Assembly (NCBI GenBank): GCA_028281525.1
Contig: JANQJR010000043.1
Location: 1-61,739 of the forward strand
Direction: 5' to 3'
DNA: 61,739 bases
Origin: Magnetovibrio sp.
GTDB lineage: Bacteria; Pseudomonadota; Alphaproteobacteria; Rhodospirillales; Magnetovibrionaceae
Shown: positions 26,573 through 36,874 of the stretch, one piece after another
Numbering within the stretch: position 1 is the first letter of the stretch
How the letters are laid out: every line of letters starts with the position of its first letter
The notes under the pieces: generated by a model
Told to the model about the DNA's origin: nothing
The model's database searches: none
The model's input: only the letters and a program-made list of their open reading frames with translations
Translations under genes and position numbers: made by a program

Positions 26573-28659
26573 GAAAAGCGTTGAACGTCCTGGGCGCCTT
26601 ATTCGTGGTGATGGTGGCGGCCGTGGTGGCGGCTGTCGTGGTGTTGAGCTCGGCGGACTACAACCAGTTCAAGCCGGATCTGGAAAAACTGGTTAAGGAC
26701 GCCACTGGACGCGATCTCGTCGTTCAAGGCGATCTGGAGCTGACGATTTCCCTCAACCCGGCGCTCAGCGTTTCCGGTGTGACCCTGTCCAATGCGGATT
26801 GGGGGCGTGATCAACCGATGATCAAGTTGGAGCGCCTGGACGCGCGCGTCGCCGTGTTGCCGCTGTTTTCCGGGAAGCTGGATGTGGAATACATCCTCAT
26901 CGATGGTCTCGACCTGCTGTTGGAAACGGACGGCAAGGGGCTCGCCAACTGGGAATTTGAAACGGGCGGAAGCTCCGGGTCTCACACGCTGGAAAGGGAC
27001 GGGATGGCGCTCAATCCGCAGATTGAAGACGTGCGCCTGGAAAACGTGCGGGTGACCTACATTGACGGTGCGACGCAGTCGGAAGTGGCGGGTGCGATCG
27101 ATCTCGCCGACTTCAGCGCCGCGGATAAGGATAGTCCGCTCAAGGGACATCTGGAAGCCAAGTTGAATGGCGTACCGTTGGATATCGATGTGGTGCTCGG
27201 TTCGCTCGCCCAGCTGGTGGGCAGCGAAGGCGACCCATTCCCGGTGAGTATGAAAATGACCGGTCCGGGGCTCAGCGCCGAAGTGACGGGCAGCGTTGAA
27301 CAGCCACGCCAGGGTATGGTGGTGGATGCACGCGTTCACGCCACGGCCAAGGACACGGGTATTGTCGGGCGCTTGGTCGGGGTTGAGTTTCCCACCCTGA
27401 ATGGCATCGAGGTGCGTGCAAACGTCACCGGTGGGGGCACGGCTTACGTATTGAAGGGCTTGGACGTGCAAGCCGGAAACTCCGACTTTTCAGGCAGCGC
27501 CGATTTAGACCTAAGCGGAAAGGTGCCGGACCTCAACGCCAAGCTTTCTTCCAATGTTTTGTACCTTAAGGAATTGGCCGGACTTCAAGGCGCCAAGGAT
27601 GAGGGCGTCGAGGATAAGGACAAGACGCCGGCCGCCAAAATCTTCACTTCAGACCCGTTGCCGCTCGGCACGCTCAAGACGCTCAACGCCGACGTGCGTT
27701 ACACCGCCAAGCGCATCACGGCAGAGCCGCTGCGCATGACGAACGTGCACGCCAATATGACGTTGAAGGATGGCAAGCTGACGTTCACGCCGCTCTCCGC
27801 TACGCTGGATTCCGGGCGTATTAGCGCGCGCGGCGTGGTCGATGCGTCCAAGAAAACGCCTCAGGTCGATGCACATGTGTCCTTCCGGGATGTGGAAGCC
27901 GGCGCCTTGGCGGCGTTGGCTGGGCAAGGGCGCATCGTCAGTCTCAAGCTCGATGGCGAGATGGATATGAAGGCCAGCGGCTTGTCCACCCAGGAGATCG
28001 CCGCGAGTTTGAACGGCTATTCCAACGTGATCGGGCGTAACGGCGAAATCCATGACAAGGTGTTTACTGAACTGACCGAAGGCATCGGCTCTATCTTCCC
28101 CTGGGCGAAAAACCAGGACGCCGGCAAGATCACCTGCATGGTGGCGAAGCTGCCGTTCAAGAACGGGGTGGGGACCGCCGAGACCGTGATGCTGGACACC
28201 ACCGGCGTGTTGGTGCGGATCACGGGCGACGTCGACATGGCGAAAGAAACTTTGAACATGACCGTGCACACGCATGCGAAGCAGGCCAGTCTTGCCAGCT
28301 TCGCCGTGCCGATACACATCAAAGGCACGTTTGTGAAACCGGACATCAAGGTCAACCCCGGCGAGGCGGTGGTCGGCACCGTGGAAAACATCGTCAAGGC
28401 GCCGGCGGAATTGATCGGCGATTTGTTGAAGGGGACCGTGTCGTTGCTGGAAACGGACAAAGAAAAAAAGGCCGCGGCCGCCAAGGATGACCCTTGCATC
28501 CAAGCACTCAGTGGAGGTAAGACCACGGCCACACCCGAACCCACCGCCCAGCCCGAGAACGAACCGGCTGCAAAACCGGACGACATTCCCAGCACGTCCA
28601 CCGGTGACGTGAAGCAGGATTTGGAGAATTTCGGCAAGGGGCTGGAGAAACTCTTCTAG
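26569..28659 (+). CDS. AsmA-family envelope protein
   Basis: 696 residues. One N-terminal membrane anchor (~5-28) is followed by the AsmA start pattern (YNQFKPDLEKLVKDATGRDL...GDLEL, then NADWG) and a long beta-rich region. The AsmA C-terminal domain is near 440-600; the tail (~640-690) is Pro/Glu-rich and disordered. AsmA proteins bridge the inner and outer membranes and affect lipid homeostasis. It is coupled to the HAD gene and followed 12 bases later by ATP12. Confidence 0.88.
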   Translation: MRKALNVLGALFVVMVAAVVAAVVVLSSADYNQFKPDLEKLVKDATGRDLVVQGDLELTISLNPALSVSGVTLSNADWGRDQPMIKLERLDARVAVLPLFSGKLDVEYILIDGLDLLLETDGKGLANWEFETGGSSGSHTLERDGMALNPQIEDVRLENVRVTYIDGATQSEVAGAIDLADFSAADKDSPLKGHLEAKLNGVPLDIDVVLGSLAQLVGSEGDPFPVSMKMTGPGLSAEVTGSVEQPRQGMVVDARVHATAKDTGIVGRLVGVEFPTLNGIEVRANVTGGGTAYVLKGLDVQAGNSDFSGSADLDLSGKVPDLNAKLSSNVLYLKELAGLQGAKDEGVEDKDKTPAAKIFTSDPLPLGTLKTLNADVRYTAKRITAEPLRMTNVHANMTLKDGKLTFTPLSATLDSGRISARGVVDASKKTPQVDAHVSFRDVEAGALAALAGQGRIVSLKLDGEMDMKASGLSTQEIAASLNGYSNVIGRNGEIHDKVFTELTEGIGSIFPWAKNQDAGKITCMVAKLPFKNGVGTAETVMLDTTGVLVRITGDVDMAKETLNMTVHTHAKQASLASFAVPIHIKGTFVKPDIKVNPGEAVVGTVENIVKAPAELIGDLLKGTVSLLETDKEKKAAAAKDDPCIQALSGGKTTATPEPTAQPENEPAAKPDDIPSTSTGDVKQDLENFGKGLEKLF

Positions 28660-28671
28660 ATTACAGTGCCC

Positions 28672-29370
28672 ATGACCAAACGATTTTACAAAGAAGCCGC
28701 AACCGTCAATGCGGATGGCGCTTTTAGCGTCACCTTGGACGGGCGCGCCATCAAAACGCCCGCAGGTAAAACATTGGTGTTGCCGACTAAGGCTTTGGCG
28801 GAAGCGATTGCGGCGGAATGGGACGCGCAAGGTGACGAGGTCAATCCCCAGTCCATGCCGCTGATGCAGTTGGCGGGCACCGCCATCGACCGGGTGCCGG
28901 CGGTGCGGGGCAGCCTGATCGACGGCTTGTTGCGCTACGTCGATACCGACTTGCTGTGCTACCGCGCATCGCAGCCTCCGGAATTGGTGCAGCGTCAAGC
29001 CGAGGTCTGGCAGCCTTTGTTGGATTGGGCGGAAGAAACGTTCGGTGCGAAACTGAACGTGGTCGAAGGCGTGCTGCCCGCGACCCAGGACGACAGCGCC
29101 AAAACCGGTTTCGCTGCGGCCATGTCGGAGATGGACGATTGGCAGTTGACGGCGTTGGCGGAAATGGTCGGCGTGGCGGGTTCCATCGTCGTCGGTTTCG
29201 CCATGTATGCGGGCGCGCTGGACGGGGCCCAAGCGTTCAAGGTGTGCCATCTGGACGAAGATCACCAGATCGAACGCTGGGGCGAAGACGCGGAGGCCAT
29301 GGCGCGGCGCGATAAAATCCGTGAAGAGTTGCACCATGCGGTCACGTTTCTGAGTTTGCTCAACCGATGA
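28672..29370 (+). CDS. ATP12-family F1-ATPase assembly chaperone
   Basis: 232 residues. It starts KRFYKEA and has VTLDGRAIKTPAGKTLVLPT and EWDAQGDEVNPQSMPLMQLAGTAID, the typical ATP12 pattern of alphaproteobacteria and mitochondria. The family helps assemble the F1 alpha subunit. The start could also be a GTG two codons earlier. The 258 bases after it contain only a hairpin and AT-rich DNA. Confidence 0.9.
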   Translation: MTKRFYKEAATVNADGAFSVTLDGRAIKTPAGKTLVLPTKALAEAIAAEWDAQGDEVNPQSMPLMQLAGTAIDRVPAVRGSLIDGLLRYVDTDLLCYRASQPPELVQRQAEVWQPLLDWAEETFGAKLNVVEGVLPATQDDSAKTGFAAAMSEMDDWQLTALAEMVGVAGSIVVGFAMYAGALDGAQAFKVCHLDEDHQIERWGEDAEAMARRDKIREELHHAVTFLSLLNR

Positions 29371-29440
29371 TAGTCATGGTTGCGTCATAGATACTCTTTG
29401 CGATAATTCGTAACCTCCTCATATATTGAACGAAAGAAGT

Positions 29441-29464
29441 AACTGAGCATACCAATGCTCAGTT
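29441..29464. promoter_or_regulatory. Perfect 10-bp hairpin upstream of the repeat protein/chemoreceptor operon
   Basis: AACTGAGCAT / ATGCTCAGTT with loop ACCA. There is no U-run. It could be an operator for the next operon, 165 bases downstream, or an mRNA element. Confidence 0.5.
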
Positions 29465-29628
29465 GGTGAACTTGTGTGGTTAAACTACATTTTTGTATGA
29501 GAAATGGGTCAGATGCACATAAATTTATTACGCAAAAGCCGGGTGTTAATGGGTAAGGCTTGGCGGAATGGGAATACGGTGGCGCTGGAACGGGTGTCGA
29601 GCGCCGATGTCAGAGGAGGTTCATGCCC

Positions 29629-30546
29629 ATGAAACGCATACTGTGCGCCCTTGGTATTGTCGCGAGCATGTTTGTGCTGCATCCGGCGCAAGCGGCGGAA
29701 AAAATTACGCCATCGCATGTTTATCAAGTGGTGGACAATGTGGTGTATGAGTTGGAGCTGTTGCTCGACGCGAACTTTTCGAATGCCGATGTCGCCATGA
29801 TTCCGGCCAACAACAAGCGGCCGCGCCATGTGATCCAAGGCGCGCAAGAGGTCTTGCGCAAAATCTCGGTTCTGAAACAAATCAACGGTCTGACCATGGG
29901 TCCGATCGCCCCGTTGCCGATACGCGAAATCACACCTGCCGACGTGAAAACACAGGTGGATCGCATTCTCAAGGAAGTGCGCGACTTGCGCCCCGTATTC
30001 AAGATCACGAAGACGGCCAAGAAAGCGTCCTTGCAAGATGGCAAGACACCGTCCGACGTCTACGCCCGCATGCTGCAGGCCAGCGCCATGATCGACCGGC
30101 TGGATATTCCAGCCATCGTGCCGAACGATGTCTATCGTTTGGCCTTGGCGATTGTATCGGATGTGAAGCAGATTCATGCATCCGTGGGCTCGACAGCTCC
30201 CGCGCAAGTGAGCGGCGATTTTTCATCCAAAAAACCGCCGGACGTCTACGCACATGGCCATGATGTGCTGGTCGCCTTGAAGGGCTTGGTCGAACAGAGC
30301 GAGGCGTTCGAGGTCGCGGGCGGCATTGCTGTTCCCCCTAAGAAAGAAGGCAAGTTGGTGCCCGCAGACGTCCTGGAAATGCTCAACACCATTTTGGCCG
30401 AGTTGTCATCGTTGAAAGTGTCGTCGGGGGCAAAGCAGCCGACCCCGGTGATCCCGCCGCAATCCGGTAAAACGCCGGGCAACGTGTATGAGCAACTCGA
30501 AATCGCCATGAGCTATGTGCAGGTGATGAAGGAGGGCGCGCTATGA
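29629..30546 (+). CDS. Secreted repeat protein coupled to a chemoreceptor; family not recognised
   Basis: 305 residues. A signal peptide covers ~1-23 (ending AQAA). The rest is built of about eight repeats, each opening with Pro-x-[Asp/His/Asn]-Val, often Tyr: Pro at ~28, 65, 103, 141, 165, 204, 245 and 283, mostly 37-41 residues apart. Examples are [27 protein letters not shown] and TPGNVYE; each is followed by a hydrophobic helix. I chose the ATG at 29629, nine bases after AGAGGAGGT. Its last codons overlap the chemoreceptor start (ATGA), so a periplasmic partner or ligand-binding role is inferred. Confidence 0.8.
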   Translation: MKRILCALGIVASMFVLHPAQAAEKITPSHVYQVVDNVVYELELLLDANFSNADVAMIPANNKRPRHVIQGAQEVLRKISVLKQINGLTMGPIAPLPIREITPADVKTQVDRILKEVRDLRPVFKITKTAKKASLQDGKTPSDVYARMLQASAMIDRLDIPAIVPNDVYRLALAIVSDVKQIHASVGSTAPAQVSGDFSSKKPPDVYAHGHDVLVALKGLVEQSEAFEVAGGIAVPPKKEGKLVPADVLEMLNTILAELSSLKVSSGAKQPTPVIPPQSGKTPGNVYEQLEIAMSYVQVMKEGAL

Positions 30547-32375
30547 ACGCTCAAATCGATACCGCAAACCGCGGCATGCTGTCCGGTGTCGCCGGACGTG
30601 TGGTGGCGCTGGCGGTTGTTCCGATCGTGATTTTCGCCGTGCTCAATGTGGCGTTGGCGACCAACACATCCGGGCTTTTCGAGCGCACGCTTGAGAGCAT
30701 CGAGCGGGAAATTCTGCAAGAAGAAACGATCGCGGAAAAAGCGCGGTTGGTCGAGGAGCATATGCTTGATGTCGTGCTGGCGTTTGGCAAACTCAAAGAC
30801 GCCCACCAGCGCTTGCTGTTGACCGGCAATGTATCCGCGGCCGATGCTGTTTTGAAGGCGCGCACGGATACGGCGGAAAAAGCCGCGCATTTGTTCGAGA
30901 GCGCCGAAGCGTTGAAGGCGGCTTTGGACGACGCGGAGTTGCTGAGCGGTGAACAGTCCGAGCTGGACTTAAAGCGTATAAACTTCGTCATCCGGGCCTC
31001 AGGTAATTTATCGCGGTTGTTCGGTATTTTCGCCGAGGCCAATGACCGCACCATCGCCTTGATCGGGGCCGGCAACCTCGAAGCGGCGCAAACCAATTTC
31101 CTGTTCGAGGAGGCCGCGCGTTTAGGCGCGTTGAACGCCAACGTTTCAAAATCGTCGGGCATTCTGGCGGAGATGCTGATCAGTACCGGGAAGGCGTTTG
31201 CGGCGAAAACCCATGCCAACCGCGAGGCGGCGAACGACCAGGTCGAGGCGACGGCTTTGATGAGTTATGTCGGCGTGGCGATCGCCTTTATTGTTTTGTC
31301 GGGCATTGCCGGATGGTTCGCCGTCTTTAAGTTGTCCCGTCCATTGCGCGGTATGGTCGGTGTGATGATGGAACTGGCCAACGGCCACAATGACATCGAC
31401 ATTCCCGAAGCGGGCAACGATGAAATCGGTGACATGGCGAATGGCCTTCAGGTGTTCAAGGACAACGCCCTGGAAGTCGAACGTCTGGCCGAGCAGCAAC
31501 GCAAGGAGCAAGCCGAAAAGGAAGCGCGCCAAAAAAGCATCGACGAATTGCTGAGCAATTTTGACAACGCCATCGGCGCCGCTTTGGGTGATCTGACCGG
31601 ATCGTCCGGCTCCATGCGCCAAACGGCGGAAAACATGTCGTCGACCGCGGCGCAAACCAGTCAACAAAGCCAGGCGGCGGCTGCGGCGTCGACCCAGGCC
31701 TCCGCCAACGTGCAAACGGTGGCGAGCGCTTCCGAAGAGCTGTCCGCATCGATCCAGGAGGTCAACCAGCAGGTGAGCCGTTCCGCGCAAATCGCCGGAC
31801 GGGCGATGGAGGAAGCCAAAGTCAGCAACGACAAGGTTCTGGGTTTGGCCGCCGCCGCCGACAAGATCGGCGAAGTGGTGGCCCTGATCACCGATATTGC
31901 GGACCAGACCAATCTGTTGGCGCTGAACGCAACCATCGAAGCCGCGCGCGCCGGAGAGGCGGGCAAGGGCTTCGCGGTGGTGGCCTCGGAAGTGAAGAAC
32001 TTGGCCAACCAAACGGCCAAGGCGACGGAGGAAATCTCCGCCCAGATTCAATCCATGCAGGCGGCGACCGGCGATGCCGTGGAGTCCATGAAAGGCGTCA
32101 GCTCGATCATTGAAGAAGTCAATGAAATCGCCGCGACCATCGCTGCCGCCATGGAAGAGCAGGGCGCGACCACTCAGGATATCGCGCGCAACGTTCAGGA
32201 AGCCGCCAAGGGCACCACCGAAGTGGACAGCAATGTCGCGGGCGTGAGCTCGGCGGCGGAAGAAACCGGCGAAGCCGCTGGGGTCGTGTTGGAAGCCGCC
32301 AGCGCCATGGGTGATCGGGCGGAAAGCTTGCGCCGGGAAGTGGAAAGCTTCTTGCAAAACGTCAAAGCAGCTTAA
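30543..32375 (+). CDS. Methyl-accepting chemotaxis protein
   Basis: 610 residues. TM1 is at ~18-40, a helical periplasmic sensor of ~200 residues follows, TM2 is at ~240-262, then HAMP (~265-315) and a coiled-coil signalling domain whose hairpin tip reads [18 protein letters not shown]. The long helical sensor resembles the HBM type. It signals through CheA/CheW to the flagella. It is translated from an ATGA overlap with the repeat protein, suggesting both act together. Confidence 0.93.
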   Translation: MNAQIDTANRGMLSGVAGRVVALAVVPIVIFAVLNVALATNTSGLFERTLESIEREILQEETIAEKARLVEEHMLDVVLAFGKLKDAHQRLLLTGNVSAADAVLKARTDTAEKAAHLFESAEALKAALDDAELLSGEQSELDLKRINFVIRASGNLSRLFGIFAEANDRTIALIGAGNLEAAQTNFLFEEAARLGALNANVSKSSGILAEMLISTGKAFAAKTHANREAANDQVEATALMSYVGVAIAFIVLSGIAGWFAVFKLSRPLRGMVGVMMELANGHNDIDIPEAGNDEIGDMANGLQVFKDNALEVERLAEQQRKEQAEKEARQKSIDELLSNFDNAIGAALGDLTGSSGSMRQTAENMSSTAAQTSQQSQAAAAASTQASANVQTVASASEELSASIQEVNQQVSRSAQIAGRAMEEAKVSNDKVLGLAAAADKIGEVVALITDIADQTNLLALNATIEAARAGEAGKGFAVVASEVKNLANQTAKATEEISAQIQSMQAATGDAVESMKGVSSIIEEVNEIAATIAAAMEEQGATTQDIARNVQEAAKGTTEVDSNVAGVSSAAEETGEAAGVVLEAASAMGDRAESLRREVESFLQNVKAA

Positions 32376-32396
32376 ATCAAACGTACCCAAAAAAAC

Positions 32397-32430
32397 AAAA
32401 GGGCAGCCCTTCCGGGGCGTCGCCCTTTTT
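32397..32430. terminator. Terminator between the chemoreceptor and the Anbu gene
   Basis: AAAAGGGC (32397-32404) pairs with GCCCTTTTT (32422-32430), with further pairing inside the GC-rich loop. Poly-A and poly-T sides suit both converging genes. Confidence 0.75.
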
Positions 32431-32445
32431 GTGTGCGCATGCTGA

Positions 32446-33192
32446 TTACATCCAGTCGGGCGGGGGCAGGGTCAGGTAGGCGTTGCGCAGTGCATCCGAC
32501 CATGTGTTGGACAGTTGTTCGAAATACGGATCGTTTTCATAGATCCTGGTCTTCAAGTCGATGGTTTGCGTGTCTTTGCGCATAATGACCAAGTCCAGTG
32601 GAAAGCCCACGGACAAGTTTGAGCGCACAGTGGAATCCATCGACAGCAACGCCAGTTTCACGCCGTCCATCAACGTGGTTGCGTCGTAACACAGCACCCG
32701 GTCCAAAATCGGCTTGCCGTATTTGTGTTCGCCGATTTGCAAGAACGGTGTGTCCGGGGTGGCGTTGATGAAGTTGCCCGCCGCATACACCTCGAACAGG
32801 CGCAATGTGCGGCCTTTAAGTTGTCCACCCAACAGGAACGAGGCGGAAAACGGGGTGTCCTGCGCCCTCATCGCTTCGGCGTCCTCAGAGTGGACTTGGC
32901 GCACGGCGCGGCCCACCAACCGTGCGGCCTGAAACATGGTGGGCACGGTCATCATGGTTTCAGGTGCGCCGTCGTCGTTGTCTTCCAGGGGCAGGCCTTC
33001 CTCTAGCATGTTCACCACCGATTGCGTGATGGCCAGGTTGCCCGCAGCCATCAGCACGATGGTGCGCTCACCTTCCTGTTCCCAGGTGTAGGTCTTGGAG
33101 TAGGTGGAGATGTTGTCCACGCCTGCGTTGGTGCGCGTGTCGGCGAGCATCACCAAGCCTTCGTCCAAGTACAAACCGACGCAATAGGTCAT
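32446..33192 (-). CDS. Anbu-type proteasome-related peptidase
   Basis: 248 residues. It begins MTYCVGLYLDEGLVMLADTRTNAG, the Ntn-hydrolase start with Thr after the initiator Met as the presumed nucleophile, and continues with the Anbu core (ILDRVLCYDATTLMDGVKLA and SNLSVGFPLDL). Anbu is the ancestral beta subunit relative of the proteasome and HslV. I start at the ATG at 33192, leaving out 14 atypical upstream residues. It is the last gene of the classical four-gene Anbu cluster. Confidence 0.9.
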   Translation of the reverse strand: MTYCVGLYLDEGLVMLADTRTNAGVDNISTYSKTYTWEQEGERTIVLMAAGNLAITQSVVNMLEEGLPLEDNDDGAPETMMTVPTMFQAARLVGRAVRQVHSEDAEAMRAQDTPFSASFLLGGQLKGRTLRLFEVYAAGNFINATPDTPFLQIGEHKYGKPILDRVLCYDATTLMDGVKLALLSMDSTVRSNLSVGFPLDLVIMRKDTQTIDLKTRIYENDPYFEQLSNTWSDALRNAYLTLPPPDWM

Positions 33193-33266
33193 TTTCAGTC
33201 TCTCGTCTTTTCCGACAATACGCCCGTACTGCAAGCGCTCACCCCCCTCGTTCGCGGGGAAGGCGA

Positions 33267-34088
33267 TTATTGTTGAGCTCCCCCGGATTGTGCGACCCGC
33301 ACGCTGACGGCCAGGGCCTCATCCCCGCCGCCGCGGCGCATACCGCGAACCGGCGAGGCTTCCTGATAATCCAGGCCGACGCCGACTCGAACATAATGAT
33401 CCGTCGCCGAAACGCGATTGGCAACGTCAAATGCGACCCAGCCGAGGTCAGTCACCAACGCTTCCGCCCACGCATGCGCGGCCTCGCTCTCCGCGCCGGC
33501 TTCGGAATGCAGCAGATAACCCGATACGTAGCGCGCCGGGATGCCGATGGAGCGCGCCGCCGCGATGAACACATGGGCATGGTCCTGGCATACGCCGCGC
33601 CCGTTGGTCAGCGCTTCGATGGCGGTGGTCATGACATGCGTTTCACCGGTCTGGTAGTCGATGGCGTCGCGAATCGAACCCATCAGGCGGTGCAACATAT
33701 CCAGCTCTCCATCGCAGTCCGATTGCGCCACCCGGGCCAACGCACGGATTGCGCCGTCAGGCTTGGTCTGATCGGTTTCGCGCAAATAGAAGATGGGCGG
33801 GAAGGGCTCAACGGTGCCGCTGACCACACCGTTGGTGTTCAGGGTTTCGACACGGCCGCGCACCCGGATGCGCACTTCTTCGTGCAGTCTGTCAATGACC
33901 AGAGTGTGGGTGACGTTGCCGAAACTGTCGGAAAAGGCGTGCAACAGGCCCGCACGCGGGGCTTCGACCGACCAGTTGCGCACGATTTGCCCGTCGAAGG
34001 GCTGCGGGGTCAAGCGCAGGCTCTGGATTGAATAGCTGACAGGCTGCTCATAGGTGTAGACGGTTTCGTGGTCGATGGTGATGTGCAT
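33267..34088 (-). CDS. Transglutaminase-like cysteine protein of the Anbu cluster
   Basis: 273 residues. An N-terminal beta region (~1-80: HETVYTYEQPVSYSIQSLRL) precedes the transglutaminase-like core with the catalytic Cys in GRGVCQDHAHVF, the His in HAWAEALV and the Asp in FDVAN. In related clusters this enzyme accompanies alpha-E and ATP-grasp proteins and is thought to act on peptides or isopeptides; the substrate is unknown. Confidence 0.9.
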   Translation of the reverse strand: MHITIDHETVYTYEQPVSYSIQSLRLTPQPFDGQIVRNWSVEAPRAGLLHAFSDSFGNVTHTLVIDRLHEEVRIRVRGRVETLNTNGVVSGTVEPFPPIFYLRETDQTKPDGAIRALARVAQSDCDGELDMLHRLMGSIRDAIDYQTGETHVMTTAIEALTNGRGVCQDHAHVFIAAARSIGIPARYVSGYLLHSEAGAESEAAHAWAEALVTDLGWVAFDVANRVSATDHYVRVGVGLDYQEASPVRGMRRGGGDEALAVSVRVAQSGGAQQ

Positions 34089-34106
34089 CTCTTCGGCTTT
34101 CCCGCC

Positions 34107-35057
34107 TTACAGATAGAAATGAAAATTTTTGGCGATTTCCTGACCCAGCGCGCTATTGCGTTCCAGGAATTTGGTCAGGTATTCGTGCAGGCCCGCTTGA
34201 TAGATGTCTTGGATCTTGGCGTAGTCCAGTTCCGCATGCATCTTACCCGCCAAACGTTGGCAGTCGTAGCGCTGGCCATGGTTCCGTGCGATGGTGCCCA
34301 AATAGCGGTCCACTTGGCTCAAGGTGTAGACCAGGGAGCGCGGCATCTCGTGTCTCAGGATCAAAAGTTCCGCCACCTTCCACGGTTCGATGGCGTCGCG
34401 GTAGACCCAGTGGTACGACCCCAGCGCGGACACGGAACGCAGTACGGTCGCCCATTGGTAATAGTCGACCGAGCCGCCGATCATCTGGCCTTCCGGCAAC
34501 AGCACGTGAAACTTCACGTCGAGGATGCGCGCGGTGTTGTCCGTGCGCTCCAAGAACCCGCCGACATTGATGAAGTGGTACGCTTCGTCGCGCAGCATGG
34601 TGCCCAACATGGCGCCACGAAACAGCGTGGAGCGGGTCTTCACCCAATCCAGGAACGGAAGCAGGTTGTCCTTGTTCAAGGATTTGAGCCACTGCCCGCT
34701 GAATTCAAGCCAGGTGTCGTTAAGGCTTTCCCACATTTCGTTGGTCAACGCCGTGCGCACCGCCCTTGCATTGGTGCGCGCGGTCTTCAAACACGCGTGG
34801 ATGGACGACGGGTTGTCCGCGTCCAACGCAATGTAGCTGATCACCGTTTCCAGATTGGCTTCGCCGTGCTTTTTCAGCAGGCCCGCTTCACCCGCGGCGG
34901 CGACGGCGGATGACGGCCATTCGTTGCGCGTGCCGCCGCCTTCCAGGTCGGGCATCTGGCTCATGCGGTAGCCGACTTCGAGGATACGCGCCAGATTCTC
35001 CGCGCGTTCCATATAGCGGCCCATCCAATACAGGCTGGCTGCGGTGCGGCTCAGCAT
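34107..35057 (-). CDS. Alpha-E domain protein (DUF403)
   Basis: 316 residues, all helical, starting LSRTAASLYWMGRYMERAEN, with repeated Glu-rich helices and FLERTDNTARILDVKFH. It always accompanies the circularly permuted ATP-grasp protein. Its start overlaps that gene's stop by seven bases. The biochemical role is not established. Confidence 0.9.
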   Translation of the reverse strand: MLSRTAASLYWMGRYMERAENLARILEVGYRMSQMPDLEGGGTRNEWPSSAVAAAGEAGLLKKHGEANLETVISYIALDADNPSSIHACLKTARTNARAVRTALTNEMWESLNDTWLEFSGQWLKSLNKDNLLPFLDWVKTRSTLFRGAMLGTMLRDEAYHFINVGGFLERTDNTARILDVKFHVLLPEGQMIGGSVDYYQWATVLRSVSALGSYHWVYRDAIEPWKVAELLILRHEMPRSLVYTLSQVDRYLGTIARNHGQRYDCQRLAGKMHAELDYAKIQDIYQAGLHEYLTKFLERNSALGQEIAKNFHFYL

Positions 35058-36553
35058 GACGCCCCTCCATTATGCCTGAAAGCGTCTTCCAGAACCCAGG
35101 TGTCCTTGGTGCCGCCGCCCTGGGACGAGTTGACCACCAGCGAGCCTTGGTTCATGGCGACGCGGGTCAACCCGCCCGGCACCAGACGGACCTTGTCTGC
35201 GCCGACCAGGACGAAAGGTCTCAGGTCCACATGGCGGGGGGCATAGCCGTCAGAAACGAAGGTTGGCGTGGTGGACAGCGCCAAGGTCGGCTGGGCGATG
35301 AAGTCGTCGGGGTCCGCCTTGATGCGCTGTGCATAAGCTTCGCGTTCCTCTTGGGTCGACGCCGGGCCCACCAGCATGCCGTAACCGCCGAAGCCCGCGA
35401 CCTCCTTGACCACCAGTTCGTCCAAGTGTTCCAAGACGTATTTGTAATCGTCGTTGCGTGCGCACCAAAAGGTCGGCACGTTCTTCAGGATCGGCTCCTC
35501 ACCCAGATAAAAACGGATCATCTTCGGCACGTACATGTAGATGGCCTTGTCGTCGGCGATGCCGCCGCCCACCGCGTTGGTGAGCGTCACGCCGCCCGCG
35601 CGGTACACGTTCATGATGCCGGGCACGCCCAAGGCGCTGTCGGAACGGAACGCCAGCGGGTCGAGGAAGTCGTCGTCGATGCGCCGGTAGATCACGTCGA
35701 CCCGCTGCGGGCCTTGGGTGGTGCGCATGAACACCGTGTTGTCCTTGACGAACAGGTCTTGGCCCTCGACCAGTTCCACGCCCATCTTGTCGGCGAGGAA
35801 CGTGTGTTCGTAATAAGCGGCGTTGTAGAGGCCCGGCGACAGAACAACCACCGTGGGATCGCCTTCGCACGACGGCGGCGCGACGGATTTGAGACTCGCG
35901 AGCAATTCATCTGGATAGCGTTCCACCGGCGCGACTTGGTGGCGGCTGAACAGGTCGGGGAACAGACGCATCATCACTTCGCGGTTCTGCAGCATGTAGG
36001 ATACGCCGGACGGCGTGCGGGTGTTGTCTTCCAGGACGTAAAAATCCACCGCCCCGGTGCGCACCAGATCGATCCCGGCGACGTGGGTGTAGATGCCGCC
36101 GGGAACAGACACGCCGCGCATTTCCGGCAAGAAAGATTTGTTCTGCAACACCAAATGTTCGGGCACGAGCCCCGCGCGGATGATCTCGCGTTCGTGATAG
36201 ACATCGTGCATGAACATGTTGAGCGCACGGACCCGCTGCTCCAACCCACGCGCCATAAACGCCCATTCCTTGGCCAGCAACAGGCGGGGGATGATGTCAA
36301 ACGGGATCAGGCGCTCCGGGTCGCCGCCTTCGCCGTAGACCGCAAACGTGATGCCGATGCGCCGAAACAAGGCTTCGGCTTCGGTCTGGCGGACCTTGAG
36401 CATGTCGCGGGGCGCCTTGACCATCCAGTCCGCCAGTTGCTCCATGCCCGGATGAGGCTGGCCGTTGGGCTGCACCAGTTCGTCGTAAAAATTTGCGAAG
36501 TCTTCCGGCAGGTCTTCCGTATCTTGGTCTTGGTTGTTTTGGGGGTCGCTCAT
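35051..36553 (-). CDS. Circularly permuted ATP-grasp peptide-ligase-like protein
   Basis: 500 residues. The family patterns are the ENTRTPSGVSYML-like segment, SPGLYNAAYYEH, and VYRRIDDDFLDP; the ATP-grasp region with FGGYGMLVGP follows at ~360-400. Such proteins probably form amide bonds with ATP. It is the promoter-proximal gene of the Anbu cluster. I start at the ATG at 36553 (MSDPQNNQ); an in-frame upstream start would add 14 residues. Confidence 0.9.
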   Translation of the reverse strand: MSDPQNNQDQDTEDLPEDFANFYDELVQPNGQPHPGMEQLADWMVKAPRDMLKVRQTEAEALFRRIGITFAVYGEGGDPERLIPFDIIPRLLLAKEWAFMARGLEQRVRALNMFMHDVYHEREIIRAGLVPEHLVLQNKSFLPEMRGVSVPGGIYTHVAGIDLVRTGAVDFYVLEDNTRTPSGVSYMLQNREVMMRLFPDLFSRHQVAPVERYPDELLASLKSVAPPSCEGDPTVVVLSPGLYNAAYYEHTFLADKMGVELVEGQDLFVKDNTVFMRTTQGPQRVDVIYRRIDDDFLDPLAFRSDSALGVPGIMNVYRAGGVTLTNAVGGGIADDKAIYMYVPKMIRFYLGEEPILKNVPTFWCARNDDYKYVLEHLDELVVKEVAGFGGYGMLVGPASTQEEREAYAQRIKADPDDFIAQPTLALSTTPTFVSDGYAPRHVDLRPFVLVGADKVRLVPGGLTRVAMNQGSLVVNSSQGGGTKDTWVLEDAFRHNGGASC

Positions 36554-36874
36554 GCAGAGCTGTCTCCTGGGTTGGGGGCATACCCATTTACGCAACGCAC
36601 ATGCCAGCTCAACGAGGGCTGAGCCGGTTGGGAATCAGGGGATTTTAAAGGGTTTTTGCCGTGGCGCAGCCAAAAATCGCATAAATTTTAATCATGGCGG
36701 GAATGGTGCTCAAAAATGCATCATCTGAGGAATGTCCCATTATTGGAGTTACCACCACCAGATTGCGATCAATGCAGGACTGCGAAGCAATGCGTTGGAC
36801 CTTCTGTGTGACGCTTGGGGTTAGCAAGGTTCCGAAGTGTGCGGGACAGTTAGACTTGTTTAGTTATGCGTTTT
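36554..36874. other. 321-base gap without a convincing gene
   Basis: This gap separates the Anbu cluster from the low-GC operon; both lie on the minus strand. It must hold the Anbu cluster promoter, but no strong -35/-10 pair was seen. A TTTAAAAT stretch near 36636-36645 is a possible -10. No inverted terminal repeats or tRNA were found, and the short frames in it look random. Confidence 0.5.
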
